The translations under genes were made by a program, and so were the position numbers. Positions 17,464 through 26,416 of a stretch of DNA of 64,000 bases are shown here, piece after piece; the first letter of the stretch is position 1; each line of letters opens with the position of its first letter. The notes under the pieces were generated by a model that made no database searches, was not told the DNA's origin, and saw nothing but the letters and a program-made list of their open reading frames with translations. The stretch lies in the NCBI GenBank assembly GCA_050257855.1, contig JBLMXQ010000078.1:17865-81864 (forward strand), read 5' to 3'. Origin of the DNA: JBLMXQ01 sp050257855. Lineage in GTDB: Bacteria; Acidobacteriota; Vicinamibacteria; Vicinamibacterales; CAVVIG01.

Positions 17464-17947
17464 CCGCTTCGCGCAACCGGCATTGTTCGGCGGCCTCGTC
17501 ATCGGCGCGCTCTCGGCGCTGCCGGTCGTGTCCGCCGGCAACATCTGCTGCTGCCTCTGGGTCATCAGCGGCGGCGTCGTTGCGGCGTACTTCCTCCAGC
17601 AGAACGAGTCCGCGTCGATCACGCCCGGCGACGGGGCGATGGCGGGCCTTCTGGCCGGCCTGTTCGGCGCCGTCGTCTACCTGGCGCTGTCGATTCCCGT
17701 CACGCTGATCGTGGGGCCGTTTCAAGCCGAGATCGTGCGCCGCCTGATCGCCCGCGGCGGCCTGCCGCCGGAGTTCCACGCGACGGCGCTCCGGTACGTC
17801 GGAGGCGCCCTCGGCCTCCTCTTCAGCTTCGTCACGATGCTGGTGGTGGGCGCCGTCTTCTCGACGCTCGGCGGCCTCATCGGAGCGCTGGTGCTCCGCA
17901 AGCAGCTGCCGCCCGGTACCATCGACGTGCCGCCCCACGTTTCCTGA
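17447..17947 (+). CDS. Uncharacterised four-helix membrane protein
   Basis: About 166 residues from GTG 17447 (ATG 17420 is also in frame). Four hydrophobic segments: PALFGGLVIGALSALPVVSA, CCLWVISGGVVAAYFL, GLLAGLFGAVVYLALSIPVT and LGLLFSFVTMLVVGAVFSTL. A conserved-looking NICCCLWVISGG segment with three cysteines joins helices 1 and 2. Glycine-zipper spacing is evident. It overlaps the inositol-phosphate synthase gene and is probably co-transcribed. The function is unknown. Confidence 0.75.
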   Translation: MSTTTNRFAQPALFGGLVIGALSALPVVSAGNICCCLWVISGGVVAAYFLQQNESASITPGDGAMAGLLAGLFGAVVYLALSIPVTLIVGPFQAEIVRRLIARGGLPPEFHATALRYVGGALGLLFSFVTMLVVGAVFSTLGGLIGALVLRKQLPPGTIDVPPHVS

Positions 17948-18000
17948 GAGCGACGAGAGAACGCACCACCGGCTGGAACCATCTCGCGCAGACGGTACGG

Positions 18001-18006
18001 TATCCT
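18001..18006 (+). promoter_or_regulatory. TATCCT box 8 bases before the acs ATG
   Basis: TATCCT at 18001-18006 ends 8 bases before ATG 18015, and there is no purine-rich ribosome site in the gap. It is a probable leaderless promoter; the -35 region is not convincing. Confidence 0.4.
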
Positions 18007-18014
18007 GTCGGGCC

Positions 18015-19979
<1,965 letters not shown>

Positions 19980-19994
19980 CCTCTGGCGCGTCGC

Positions 19995-20627
19995 GTGACA
20001 CCCCTGTTCGCCGGCAGGATGCGCCAGCCTCGGGGCTCGGTTCGCGTCCCCGTGCTGTTCGTGATCGTCGGCGCGCTGGTCGTGGCGGCCGTGCTCGCCT
20101 GGCCGGCAATCCGGCAGACGCGCGACATGGCGCGCCTGCAGCGCGCGCGGCGCGATGCGTCGGCGATTGCCGGCGCGCTCGTCCGCTTCTACCAGGACAA
20201 CGGCTTCTTCCCGCTCTGGGATCAGATCGGCGCCGGCAGGCTGGGCCGCGTCGATCTGCTCGTCAGCGACGGCATGGCTCCCGAGGTGCCCGCTCACTCG
20301 GCGTGGTCGACCGGACGCCTGGGCCTGCTCGCCGACGATCTGGTCACGAACAAGCCGAGTTATGCCGTCCGCGAAGATCCCGAGGGCATGGGATGGGCCG
20401 GACCGTACCTGCCTGAGCCTCCCGGACCGGATCCCTGGGGACACCAATACGTGGTGAACATCGGCTTGATTCCGTCGGCCGATGCCCCGCCCGACGAAGC
20501 GGGCGCGGCGAAGTACGCCGTGTGGGTCCTGTCGGCCGGACCGGACGGTATCATCCAGACCCCGTTCCGGCAGCTGATTGCGGACGCCACCCTCGCGGGC
20601 GACGATATCGGCGTGCGCCTGCAGTAG
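19995..20627 (+). CDS. GspG-like pseudopilin-type protein, atypical N-terminus
   Basis: Protein of up to 210 residues. One N-terminal transmembrane helix (VPVLFVIVGALVVAAVLAWP) is followed by an amphipathic helix (DMARLQRARRDASAIAGALVRFYQDNGFFP). A C-terminal domain (GPYLPEPPGPDPWGHQYVVN, then VWVLSAGPDGIIQT) resembles the GspG beta-domain with its calcium loop region. The usual prepilin peptidase site (G/A followed by FTLxE) is missing, so it is probably membrane-anchored and not processed as a pilin. GTG 19995 or ATG 20019 could be the start. No other type II secretion gene is near. Confidence 0.72.
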   Translation: MTPLFAGRMRQPRGSVRVPVLFVIVGALVVAAVLAWPAIRQTRDMARLQRARRDASAIAGALVRFYQDNGFFPLWDQIGAGRLGRVDLLVSDGMAPEVPAHSAWSTGRLGLLADDLVTNKPSYAVREDPEGMGWAGPYLPEPPGPDPWGHQYVVNIGLIPSADAPPDEAGAAKYAVWVLSAGPDGIIQTPFRQLIADATLAGDDIGVRLQ

Positions 20628-20706
20628 GGCGGCCGTAAAATGGAGGGGAACACGGCACCCGCTTCGTTCGTCTCACGTTCGTAGACGCCATGCGATTATC
20701 CCGTTA

Positions 20707-20754
20707 CCCCTGTTCCCCATCACCCCATCACCACATTACCCCTTCACCCCATAC
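20707..20754 (+). repeat. Six degenerate octamers of the CCCCATCA type
   Basis: Units: CCCCTGTT, CCCCATCA, CCCCATCA, CCACATTA, CCCCTTCA, CCCCATAC. The pyrimidine-rich tract fills the gap between the pseudopilin-like gene and the LolD-type ATPase gene and ends 11 bases before that ATG. Confidence 0.6.
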
Positions 20755-20765
20755 GCATCTCTGAT

Positions 20766-21452
20766 ATGGCCCTCATCGAAACCATCGATCTCTGGAAGAC
20801 CTACGTGATGGGCTCGGAGGAAATTCACGCCCTCCGCGGCGTGTCGATTCAGATCGAGCGCGGCGAGTACGTCGCCATCATGGGGCCGTCGGGATCCGGC
20901 AAGTCGACGTTGATGAACCTTATCGGCTGCCTGGACACGCCGACGAAGGGGTCGTACCTGCTGAACGGCAAGCAGGTGAGCCAGATGAACGACAACGAGC
21001 TGGCCCGCATCCGGAACGAGGAGATCGGGTTCGTCTTCCAGACGTTCAACCTGCTGCCGCGGGCGACGGCGCTGCACAACGTGGAGCTGCCGCTCATCTA
21101 CGCGGGCGTGCCGGCCCAGGAACGTCGGCGGCGCGCGGCCGAGGCGCTCGAAAAGGTGGAGCTGACCGAGCGGATGAGCCACCGGCCGAACGAGCTCTCG
21201 GGCGGCCAGCGTCAGCGCGTCGCCATCGCGCGCGCGCTCGTGAACAACCCGTCGATCCTGCTGGCCGACGAGCCGACGGGCAACCTCGACTCCAAGACCG
21301 GCGCCGAGATCATGGGGCTGTTCGAGAAGCTGCACAAGGCCGGCAACACGATCATCCTCGTCACGCACGAGCCCGACGTCGCCGTGTTCGCCTATCGCAC
21401 CATCCACATCCGCGACGGCCAAATCGAGAACGACGTGCGTCGGGCGGCGTAG
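20766..21452 (+). CDS. LolD/MacB-type ABC transporter ATPase
   Basis: ATP-binding subunit of 228 residues for a MacB/FtsX/LolCE-type exporter. Walker A is GPSGSGKST (about 40-48), Q-loop VFQTFNLLPRATAL, signature LSGGQRQRVAIARAL (about 142-156), Walker B ILLADEPTGNLDSKT (about 162-176), switch histidine in VTHEPDVA. The TFNLLPR and TGNLD wording is typical of the MacB/LolD group. No permease gene is adjacent; it may serve an unlinked permease, possibly including orphan permeases such as the one at 5712. Confidence 0.93.
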   Translation: MALIETIDLWKTYVMGSEEIHALRGVSIQIERGEYVAIMGPSGSGKSTLMNLIGCLDTPTKGSYLLNGKQVSQMNDNELARIRNEEIGFVFQTFNLLPRATALHNVELPLIYAGVPAQERRRRAAEALEKVELTERMSHRPNELSGGQRQRVAIARALVNNPSILLADEPTGNLDSKTGAEIMGLFEKLHKAGNTIILVTHEPDVAVFAYRTIHIRDGQIENDVRRAA

Positions 21453-21492
21453 CTCCCGGCCCCGACCCCCTGAGCCCTATCGCCGTTCGTCG

Positions 21493-22371
21493 TCAGATCG
21501 CGGCCCAGTGCCCCTCGCCGATCTGCCGCAGGTCCGCCTCGCGGTTGACGAGCGAAGGGTCGAGCACGATGCGCCGCGGCTGCGTGTCGGGATCCGGCAC
21601 GGGGACCGCCGACAGCAGCGCGCGCGTGTAGGGATGCTGCGGGGCTGCGAACAGCGCCGGCGTGCGGCCCATCTCGACGATCCGTCCCAGGTACATCACC
21701 GCCACCCGACTGCAGATGTGCTGCACGAGGCGCAGGTCGTGCGCGATGAACAGATAGGTGAGCTTCAGGCGCTCCTGCAGATCCATCAGCAGGTTCACGA
21801 CCTGCGCCTGCACGGACACGTCCAGCGACGACACGGGCTCGTCGAGAACCAGGAACGACGGATTCAGCGCGAGCGCGCGCGCGAGGCCGATGCGCTGGCG
21901 CTGCCCTCCGCTGAACTGTCGCGGGTACCGAGCGAGATGAGCGGGATCGAGGCCCACGAGGCGGAACAGTTCCGCCGCGCGCTCCCGTCGCTCCGCCCGA
22001 GACCCCAGCCGGTGGATGACGAGCGGCTCCTCGACGATCTGCTGCGCCCGCATCCTCGGATTGAGCGACGCGTACGGATCTTGAAACACCATCTGCATCT
22101 CGCGCCGGGTCTGCCGCAGGGCCGCCGGGGGCAGCGCGAGCAGATCCTGACCGCGAAACCGGATCGACCCCGACGTCGGCTCGATCAGGCGCAGGAGGCA
22201 GCGGCCGACCGTCGTCTTGCCGCTCCCCGACTCGCCGACCAGCGCGAACGTCTCTCCATCGTCGATCGTGAAGGTGACGTCGTCGACCGCCGTGACCGCG
22301 GGGCCCGCGTGGAACAGGCCGCCCGCCCGCCTGAACTGCTTCACGAGGTGCGTGACTTCAGCGAGCGGCAT
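21493..22371 (-). CDS. Oligopeptide/dipeptide ABC transporter ATPase (OppF/DppF type)
   Basis: ATPase of 292 residues. Walker A GESGSGKTT (about 41), the OppF-specific VFQDPYASLNPRMR, signature FSGGQRQRIGLARALALNPSF, Walker B FLVLDEPVSSLDVSVQAQV, and the C-terminal GRTPALFAAPQHPYTRALLSAVP that belongs to peptide/nickel importers. It overlaps the OppD-type gene by 14 bases, so the two subunits are probably made together as a heterodimer. No permease or binding-protein genes are seen in this window. Confidence 0.93.
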   Translation of the reverse strand: MPLAEVTHLVKQFRRAGGLFHAGPAVTAVDDVTFTIDDGETFALVGESGSGKTTVGRCLLRLIEPTSGSIRFRGQDLLALPPAALRQTRREMQMVFQDPYASLNPRMRAQQIVEEPLVIHRLGSRAERRERAAELFRLVGLDPAHLARYPRQFSGGQRQRIGLARALALNPSFLVLDEPVSSLDVSVQAQVVNLLMDLQERLKLTYLFIAHDLRLVQHICSRVAVMYLGRIVEMGRTPALFAAPQHPYTRALLSAVPVPDPDTQPRRIVLDPSLVNREADLRQIGEGHWAAI

Positions 22372-23332
22372 GGAGGTAGCACTTCGCCGTGTGCTCCGGA
22401 CCGACCGTCGTGTCGCCGGGCGGGGCGGTCGTGCACGGCTCGAACCGATCCGGACAGCGGGGGTTGAACGCGCACCCCGGCGGCGGCGCTCCGAGCGACG
22501 GCGAGCTGCCGTCGATCGCCCGGAGGCGCCGGCCCGGGGCGCCGCCGGGAATCGATGCGAGCAGGCCGCGCGTGTAGGGGTGCTGCGGGCGGTGGAACAG
22601 GTCGCGCACCCCGGCCTCTTCCACGATGCGCCCGGCGTACATCACCGCGACGCGGTCCGCCGTCCCGGCGACGACGCCGAGGTCGTGCGAGATGAGGAGC
22701 AGCGACAGGTCGAAGGCCTTCTTCATCTCGCGCAGCAGATCGAGCACTTCGGCCTGAATCGTCACGTCGAGCGACGTCGTCGGTTCGTCGGCGATGAGCA
22801 GCGAGGGGCGGCAGGCAAGCGCCATCGCGATGACCACGCGCTGCCGCTGTCCCCCTGAGAGGTGGTGCGGGTAGTCGCGGGCCCGCGACGCTGCGTTCGG
22901 GATCCTGACCGCTTCGAGCAGCTCGACGGCGCGGCGCTCCGCATCGTGCCTCGCCGCGCGCCCGTGGACGAGCAGCGCCTCGGCGATCTGATCGCCGATG
23001 GTGAAGACCGGGTTGAGCGCGGACGTCGGCTCCTGGAACACGAGCGCGATTTCCGCGCCGCGAACCGCCTGCATGTCCGGGGCGGAGAGCGCCATCAGGT
23101 CGCGCCCCTTGAACAGGATCCGCCCGGCGGCGATCCGGCCGGGCGGCTGCACGAGCCGCAGGATCGACAGAGCCGTCACGGACTTGCCGCTCCCCGATTC
23201 GCCGACGAGGCCGAGCGTCTCGCCCGAACGGACCTCGAACGACACGTCGTCGACCGCCGGCATCGGGCCGGCCGGGGTGTCGAAGACGGTCGTCAGGTGC
23301 TCGATCTTCAGCACCGCGTCGTGTTCGGGCAT
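22358..23332 (-). CDS. Oligopeptide/dipeptide ABC transporter ATPase (OppD/DppD type)
   Basis: ATPase of 324 residues. Walker A GESGSGKSVTALS (about 42), VFQEPTSALNPVFTIGDQIAEAL, signature LSGGQRQRVVIAMALACRPSLL, Walker B LIADEPTTSLDVTIQAEV, and a C-terminal cysteine-containing tail PPPGCAFNPRCPDRFEPC. This tail matches the OppD/DppD family and may bind a [4Fe-4S] cluster in some members. The ATG at 23332 was chosen because the frame upstream is made of tandem repeats. Confidence 0.93.
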   Translation of the reverse strand: MPEHDAVLKIEHLTTVFDTPAGPMPAVDDVSFEVRSGETLGLVGESGSGKSVTALSILRLVQPPGRIAAGRILFKGRDLMALSAPDMQAVRGAEIALVFQEPTSALNPVFTIGDQIAEALLVHGRAARHDAERRAVELLEAVRIPNAASRARDYPHHLSGGQRQRVVIAMALACRPSLLIADEPTTSLDVTIQAEVLDLLREMKKAFDLSLLLISHDLGVVAGTADRVAVMYAGRIVEEAGVRDLFHRPQHPYTRGLLASIPGGAPGRRLRAIDGSSPSLGAPPPGCAFNPRCPDRFEPCTTAPPGDTTVGPEHTAKCYLHAAR

Positions 23333-23338
23333 CGAATA

Positions 23339-23407
23339 GCTGTCGGCTGTTGGCTGTCGGCTCTCGGTCTGCTGTCGGCTCTCGGCTCTCGGCTCTCGGC
23401 TCAGGCA
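23339..23407 (+). repeat. Heptamer repeat tract (GCTGTCG / GCTCTCG family)
   Basis: About nine 7-base units, mostly GCTGTCG then GCTCTCG, with one 4-base interruption (GTCT). The tract lies directly upstream of the OppD-type start codon and is followed by the 30-base tandem repeat. Confidence 0.65.
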
Positions 23408-23410
23408 AAC

Positions 23411-23500
23411 CCGCGAGCGGCGATCAGTGAACGGCAAAACCGGCGAGCGGCGATCGGTGAACGGCAAAACCGGCGAGCGGCGATCGGTGAACGGCAACCA
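23411..23500 (+). repeat. 30-base tandem repeat, three copies
   Basis: Units at 23411-23440, 23441-23470 and 23471-23500. Units 1 and 2 differ at two positions; unit 3 is like unit 2 except for its last three bases. No unique spacers separate them, so this is a minisatellite and not CRISPR. It keeps the reading frame of the OppD-type gene open (encoding a repeated PFTDRRSPVL) but is unlikely to be translated. Confidence 0.85.
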
Positions 23501-23548
23501 GCATCCGGCATTCGGCCACCCGCAGCCCGCAATCGGCAAATCGACGAT

Positions 23549-25054
23549 TCAGATGGAGGCCCGTTCCTCGTGCTCGCCGAACACGCTCCGCATCGCGTCG
23601 GCGATCTCGCCGAGCGTCGCCCGCGTTTCGACGGCGGCGATGATGGGCGGCACGAGGTTCGTCGTTCCGCGCGCCGCCGCGCGCACGGCGTCGAGCGCGG
23701 CGTGGCAGGCGCCGGCGCTCCGGCCCGCCCGGAGGGCCCGCACGCGTTCGACCTGCTGCCGCTCGACATCCGGGTCGATGCGCAGGATCTCGGGCGAGGC
23801 GCCTCCGTCGCTCGCGAACCGGTTGACGCCGACCACGACCTGCCGGCCCGCGTCGATCGCGACCTGCGCGCGGTAGGCCGACTCCTGAATCTCGCGCTGA
23901 ATCAGGCCCGACTCGATCGCACGCAGCGTCCCGCCAGCCGCCTCGATGCGCGCGAGCACTGCTTCGGCCCCTTCCTCGATCCGGTCGGTCAGGGCCTCGA
24001 TCGCGGTCGAGCCGCCAACCGGATCGACCGTGTTGGCGACGCCGGACTCGAACGCGAGGATCTGCTGCGTCCGCAGCGCGATCCGCGCCGATTCCTCGCT
24101 CGGGAGGGCGAGCGCCTCGTCGCGGCCGTTGCAGTGCAGCGACTGCGTGCCGCCGAGCACCGCCGCCATCGCCTGCAGCGCCACGCGGACGATATTGTTG
24201 TCCGGCTGCTGCGCGGTCAGCGTGCTGCCGGCCGTCTGCGTATGGAACCGGAGCTGCAGCGCGCGCGGGCTGGTCGCCTTGAACCGATCGCGCATGATGC
24301 GCGCCCACAGCCGCCGGGCCGCGCGGAACTTCGCGATCTCCTCGAGGAAATCGTTGTGCGCGTTGAAGAAGAACGACAGCCGCTGGCCGATCCGGTTCAC
24401 GTCGAGACCCGCGTCGACCGCCGCCTGGACGTACGCGATCGCGTGGGCGAACGTGAACGCCACCTCCTGGACGGCGGTCGATCCCGCTTCGCGGATGTGG
24501 TACCCGCTGATCGAGATCGTGTTCCAGTTCGGCAGCTCGCGTTCGCAGAACGCGAAGATGTCGGTGACGATGCGCAGCGACGCGCGCGGAGGGTAGATGT
24601 AGGTGCCGCGCGCGACGTACTCCTTGAGGATGTCGTTCTGAATGGTGCCCGACAGCTTCGCCGGCGCGACTCCCTGCCGTCGCGCCACGGCGATGTAGAG
24701 CGCCAGCAGGATGACGGCCGTGGCGTTGATCGTCATCGACGTCGAGACGCGGTCGAGCGGAATTCCGTCGAACAGCGCCGCCATGTCCTCGATCGAGTCG
24801 ATCGCCACGCCCACCCGGCCCACCTCGCCGGCCGCCAGCGGATGGTCCGAGTCGTAGCCCATCTGCGTCGGCAGGTCGAACGCGACGCTCAGCCCGCTGA
24901 CGCCGTGCGCGAGGAGATAGCGGTACCGTGCATTGGACTCAGCGGCCGTCGCGAAACCGGCGTACTGACGCATCGTCCATAGCCGGCCCCGGTACATCGT
25001 CGGCTGGATACCCCGGGTGAAGGGGAACTCGCCGGGAAACCCGATATCGCCCAT
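23549..25054 (-). CDS. Methylmalonyl-CoA mutase family, catalytic (substrate-binding) chain
   Basis: Acyl-CoA mutase TIM-barrel chain of 501 residues. Family segments: FTRGIQPTMYRGRLWTMRQYAGF (read in parts, about 12-34), LSVAFDLPTQMGYDSDH, GTIQNDILKEY, SISGYHIREAGS, HTQTAGSTLTAQQPDNN, and GGTQSLHCNGRDEAL. The cobalamin-binding domain (DxHxxG) is absent, so it needs a separate small subunit, as in archaeal-type two-chain mutases. The conserved Tyr in TMYRG favours methylmalonyl-CoA over isobutyryl-CoA, but this is not certain. No small subunit, epimerase or MeaB gene is adjacent. Confidence 0.9.
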   Translation of the reverse strand: MGDIGFPGEFPFTRGIQPTMYRGRLWTMRQYAGFATAAESNARYRYLLAHGVSGLSVAFDLPTQMGYDSDHPLAAGEVGRVGVAIDSIEDMAALFDGIPLDRVSTSMTINATAVILLALYIAVARRQGVAPAKLSGTIQNDILKEYVARGTYIYPPRASLRIVTDIFAFCERELPNWNTISISGYHIREAGSTAVQEVAFTFAHAIAYVQAAVDAGLDVNRIGQRLSFFFNAHNDFLEEIAKFRAARRLWARIMRDRFKATSPRALQLRFHTQTAGSTLTAQQPDNNIVRVALQAMAAVLGGTQSLHCNGRDEALALPSEESARIALRTQQILAFESGVANTVDPVGGSTAIEALTDRIEEGAEAVLARIEAAGGTLRAIESGLIQREIQESAYRAQVAIDAGRQVVVGVNRFASDGGASPEILRIDPDVERQQVERVRALRAGRSAGACHAALDAVRAAARGTTNLVPPIIAAVETRATLGEIADAMRSVFGEHEERASI

Positions 25055-25108
25055 CGTGTCGTTCGCGGCATTGTACCGCGGGCGGCGGTCCGGTCGGCCC
25101 GTAACTCC

Positions 25109-25137
25109 TTGACAGCCCAGCGGCTCCGCCTTACACT
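25109..25137 (+). promoter_or_regulatory. Strong sigma70 promoter with a ~130-base leader
   Basis: TTGACA (25109-25114), a 17-base spacer, and TACACT (25132-25137). The next start codon is ATG 25273, so the leader is about 128 bases. The leader contains pairing arms CCCGATC (near 25185) and GATCGGG (near 25223), and a strong Shine-Dalgarno GGGAGGT. Confidence 0.65.
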
Positions 25138-25272
25138 GACGTTACCTACAGTTCAATCCGATACATATGAACACGTCTGGCGCCCGATCGCAGGCCCGCC
25201 GCCTTGGTGTAGGCAGAAGCGGATCGGGAAGCGCCCCGGTACCCGGCCCGGCGGCGTAGGGAGGTAAGCAGG

Positions 25273-25587
25273 ATGGACGACGTCGTCAACCGGTTCGCGC
25301 GTGAGCTGGCCGACGCGATTGCTGCCGCGGTCGCAGAGAACCCGCAGGTGGAGGCCTGCCGCGAAAAAGCGCGTGCGGCCGGTTTCGAGATGAAGGTGAC
25401 GCTCGAAGCGGTCGTCGGTTTCGTGAGCCGTTCGCAGTCGGCGGCCCTCACCAAAGTGACCGCGCCGGTTCGCCCCGGACGCGAGCTCCCGACGCGCCGC
25501 GCCTTCGAGGTGACGGCCAACGACCGGCGGTTCCTCCGCTCGCTTCGTATTGCCGCGGACGAAACGGCCGAAGAAGTGGACAACTGA
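25273..25587 (+). CDS. Uncharacterised 104-residue acidic/basic protein
   Basis: Small cytosolic-looking protein without signal peptide or membrane segment. The N-terminal half is helical (DDVVNRFARELADAIAAAVAEN). The C-terminal end FEVTANDRRFLRSLRIAADE looks conserved in type and is followed by an acidic tail. A good ribosome site (GGGAGGTAAGCAGG) precedes the ATG, and a near-consensus promoter lies 136 bases upstream. I do not recognise the family. Confidence 0.75.
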   Translation: MDDVVNRFARELADAIAAAVAENPQVEACREKARAAGFEMKVTLEAVVGFVSRSQSAALTKVTAPVRPGRELPTRRAFEVTANDRRFLRSLRIAADETAEEVDN

Positions 25588-25591
25588 GTAC

Positions 25592-25626
25592 AGCCGATAG
25601 CCGATAGCCGATAGCTGATAGCTGGG
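25592..25626 (+). repeat. Five heptamers AGCCGAT/AGCTGAT
   Basis: Units AGCCGAT three times, AGCTGAT, then AGCTGGG, starting five bases after the stop codon of the 104-residue protein. It is the reverse complement of the ATCGGCT family seen at 14604. Confidence 0.7.
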
Positions 25627-25669
25627 TGTGGGGATCCGGTTCGCTCGCCGAGCGGCCCGGGTCCCTTTT

Positions 25670-26416
25670 TTATTTTCGGGACGCCTGGGCCGCCACGGCC
25701 GCCGCCCTGGCCGCCGCGGCGGCAGGATCGCCCAGGTAATAATGACGGGCCGGCCGAAGGTCGTCGTCCAGCTCATAGACGAGCGGGATGCCGGTCGGGA
25801 TGTTCAGGCCGACGATTTCGCTCTCGGGAATCTCGTCCAGGTACTTCACCAGGGCGCGCAGGCTGTTGCCGTGCGCCGCGATCAAGACGCGCTCGCCGGC
25901 GCGGACGGCCGGCGCGATGGTGTCGTGCCAGTACGGGAGGAACCGCGCGACCGTGTCCTTGAGCGATTCGGTCAGGGGCAGGTTCTTCGGATCCACCCCA
26001 GCGTACCGCGGATCGCGCCGCGGGTGGCGCGGGTCGTCGGCGGCGAGGGGCGGCGGCGGGATGTCGTAGCTCCGCCTCCAGATCTTCACCTGCTCTTCGC
26101 CGTGCTCGGCGGCGGTCTCCGCCTTGTTGAGACCCTGCAGTGCGCCGTAGTGGCGTTCGTTCAGCCGCCAGCTCTTCGCCACCGGAATCCACATCAGATC
26201 CAGCTCGTCGAGCGCGATCCAGAGGGTGCGGATGGCCCGCTTGAGGACTGACGTGAACGCCACGTCGAAGACATAGCCGCCCTCGCGTAGCAGTTGTCCG
26301 GCCTCATGCGCCTCCTCGAGGCCGCGCTCCGACAGATCGACGTCTGTCCAGCCCGTGAACCGGTTTTCCCGGTTCCAGGTGCTCTCGCCATGACGCAGCA
26401 GCACGACCTTAGGCAC
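25670..26416 (-). CDS. gpmA: 2,3-bisphosphoglycerate-dependent phosphoglycerate mutase
   Basis: Glycolytic mutase that interconverts 3- and 2-phosphoglycerate, 248 residues. The phosphohistidine motif is LLRHGESTWNRENRFTGW. The second active-site part is RLNERHYGALQGLNKAETA, and the catalytic His lies in AAHGNSLRALVKYL. GTG 26416 was chosen because it gives the standard length. It overlaps the enolase stop by 8 bases, so the two consecutive glycolytic enzymes are translated from one message. The tail (DPAAAAARAAAVAAQASRK) is alanine-rich. Confidence 0.95.
   Translation of the reverse strand: MPKVVLLRHGESTWNRENRFTGWTDVDLSERGLEEAHEAGQLLREGGYVFDVAFTSVLKRAIRTLWIALDELDLMWIPVAKSWRLNERHYGALQGLNKAETAAEHGEEQVKIWRRSYDIPPPPLAADDPRHPRRDPRYAGVDPKNLPLTESLKDTVARFLPYWHDTIAPAVRAGERVLIAAHGNSLRALVKYLDEIPESEIVGLNIPTGIPLVYELDDDLRPARHYYLGDPAAAAARAAAVAAQASRK

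Noticed and set aside
19995..20627. True GspG major pseudopilin
   Set aside because: No prepilin cleavage motif and no secretion genes around it.
23411..23500. CRISPR array
   Set aside because: The three 30-base units are contiguous with no unique spacers and no cas genes are near.
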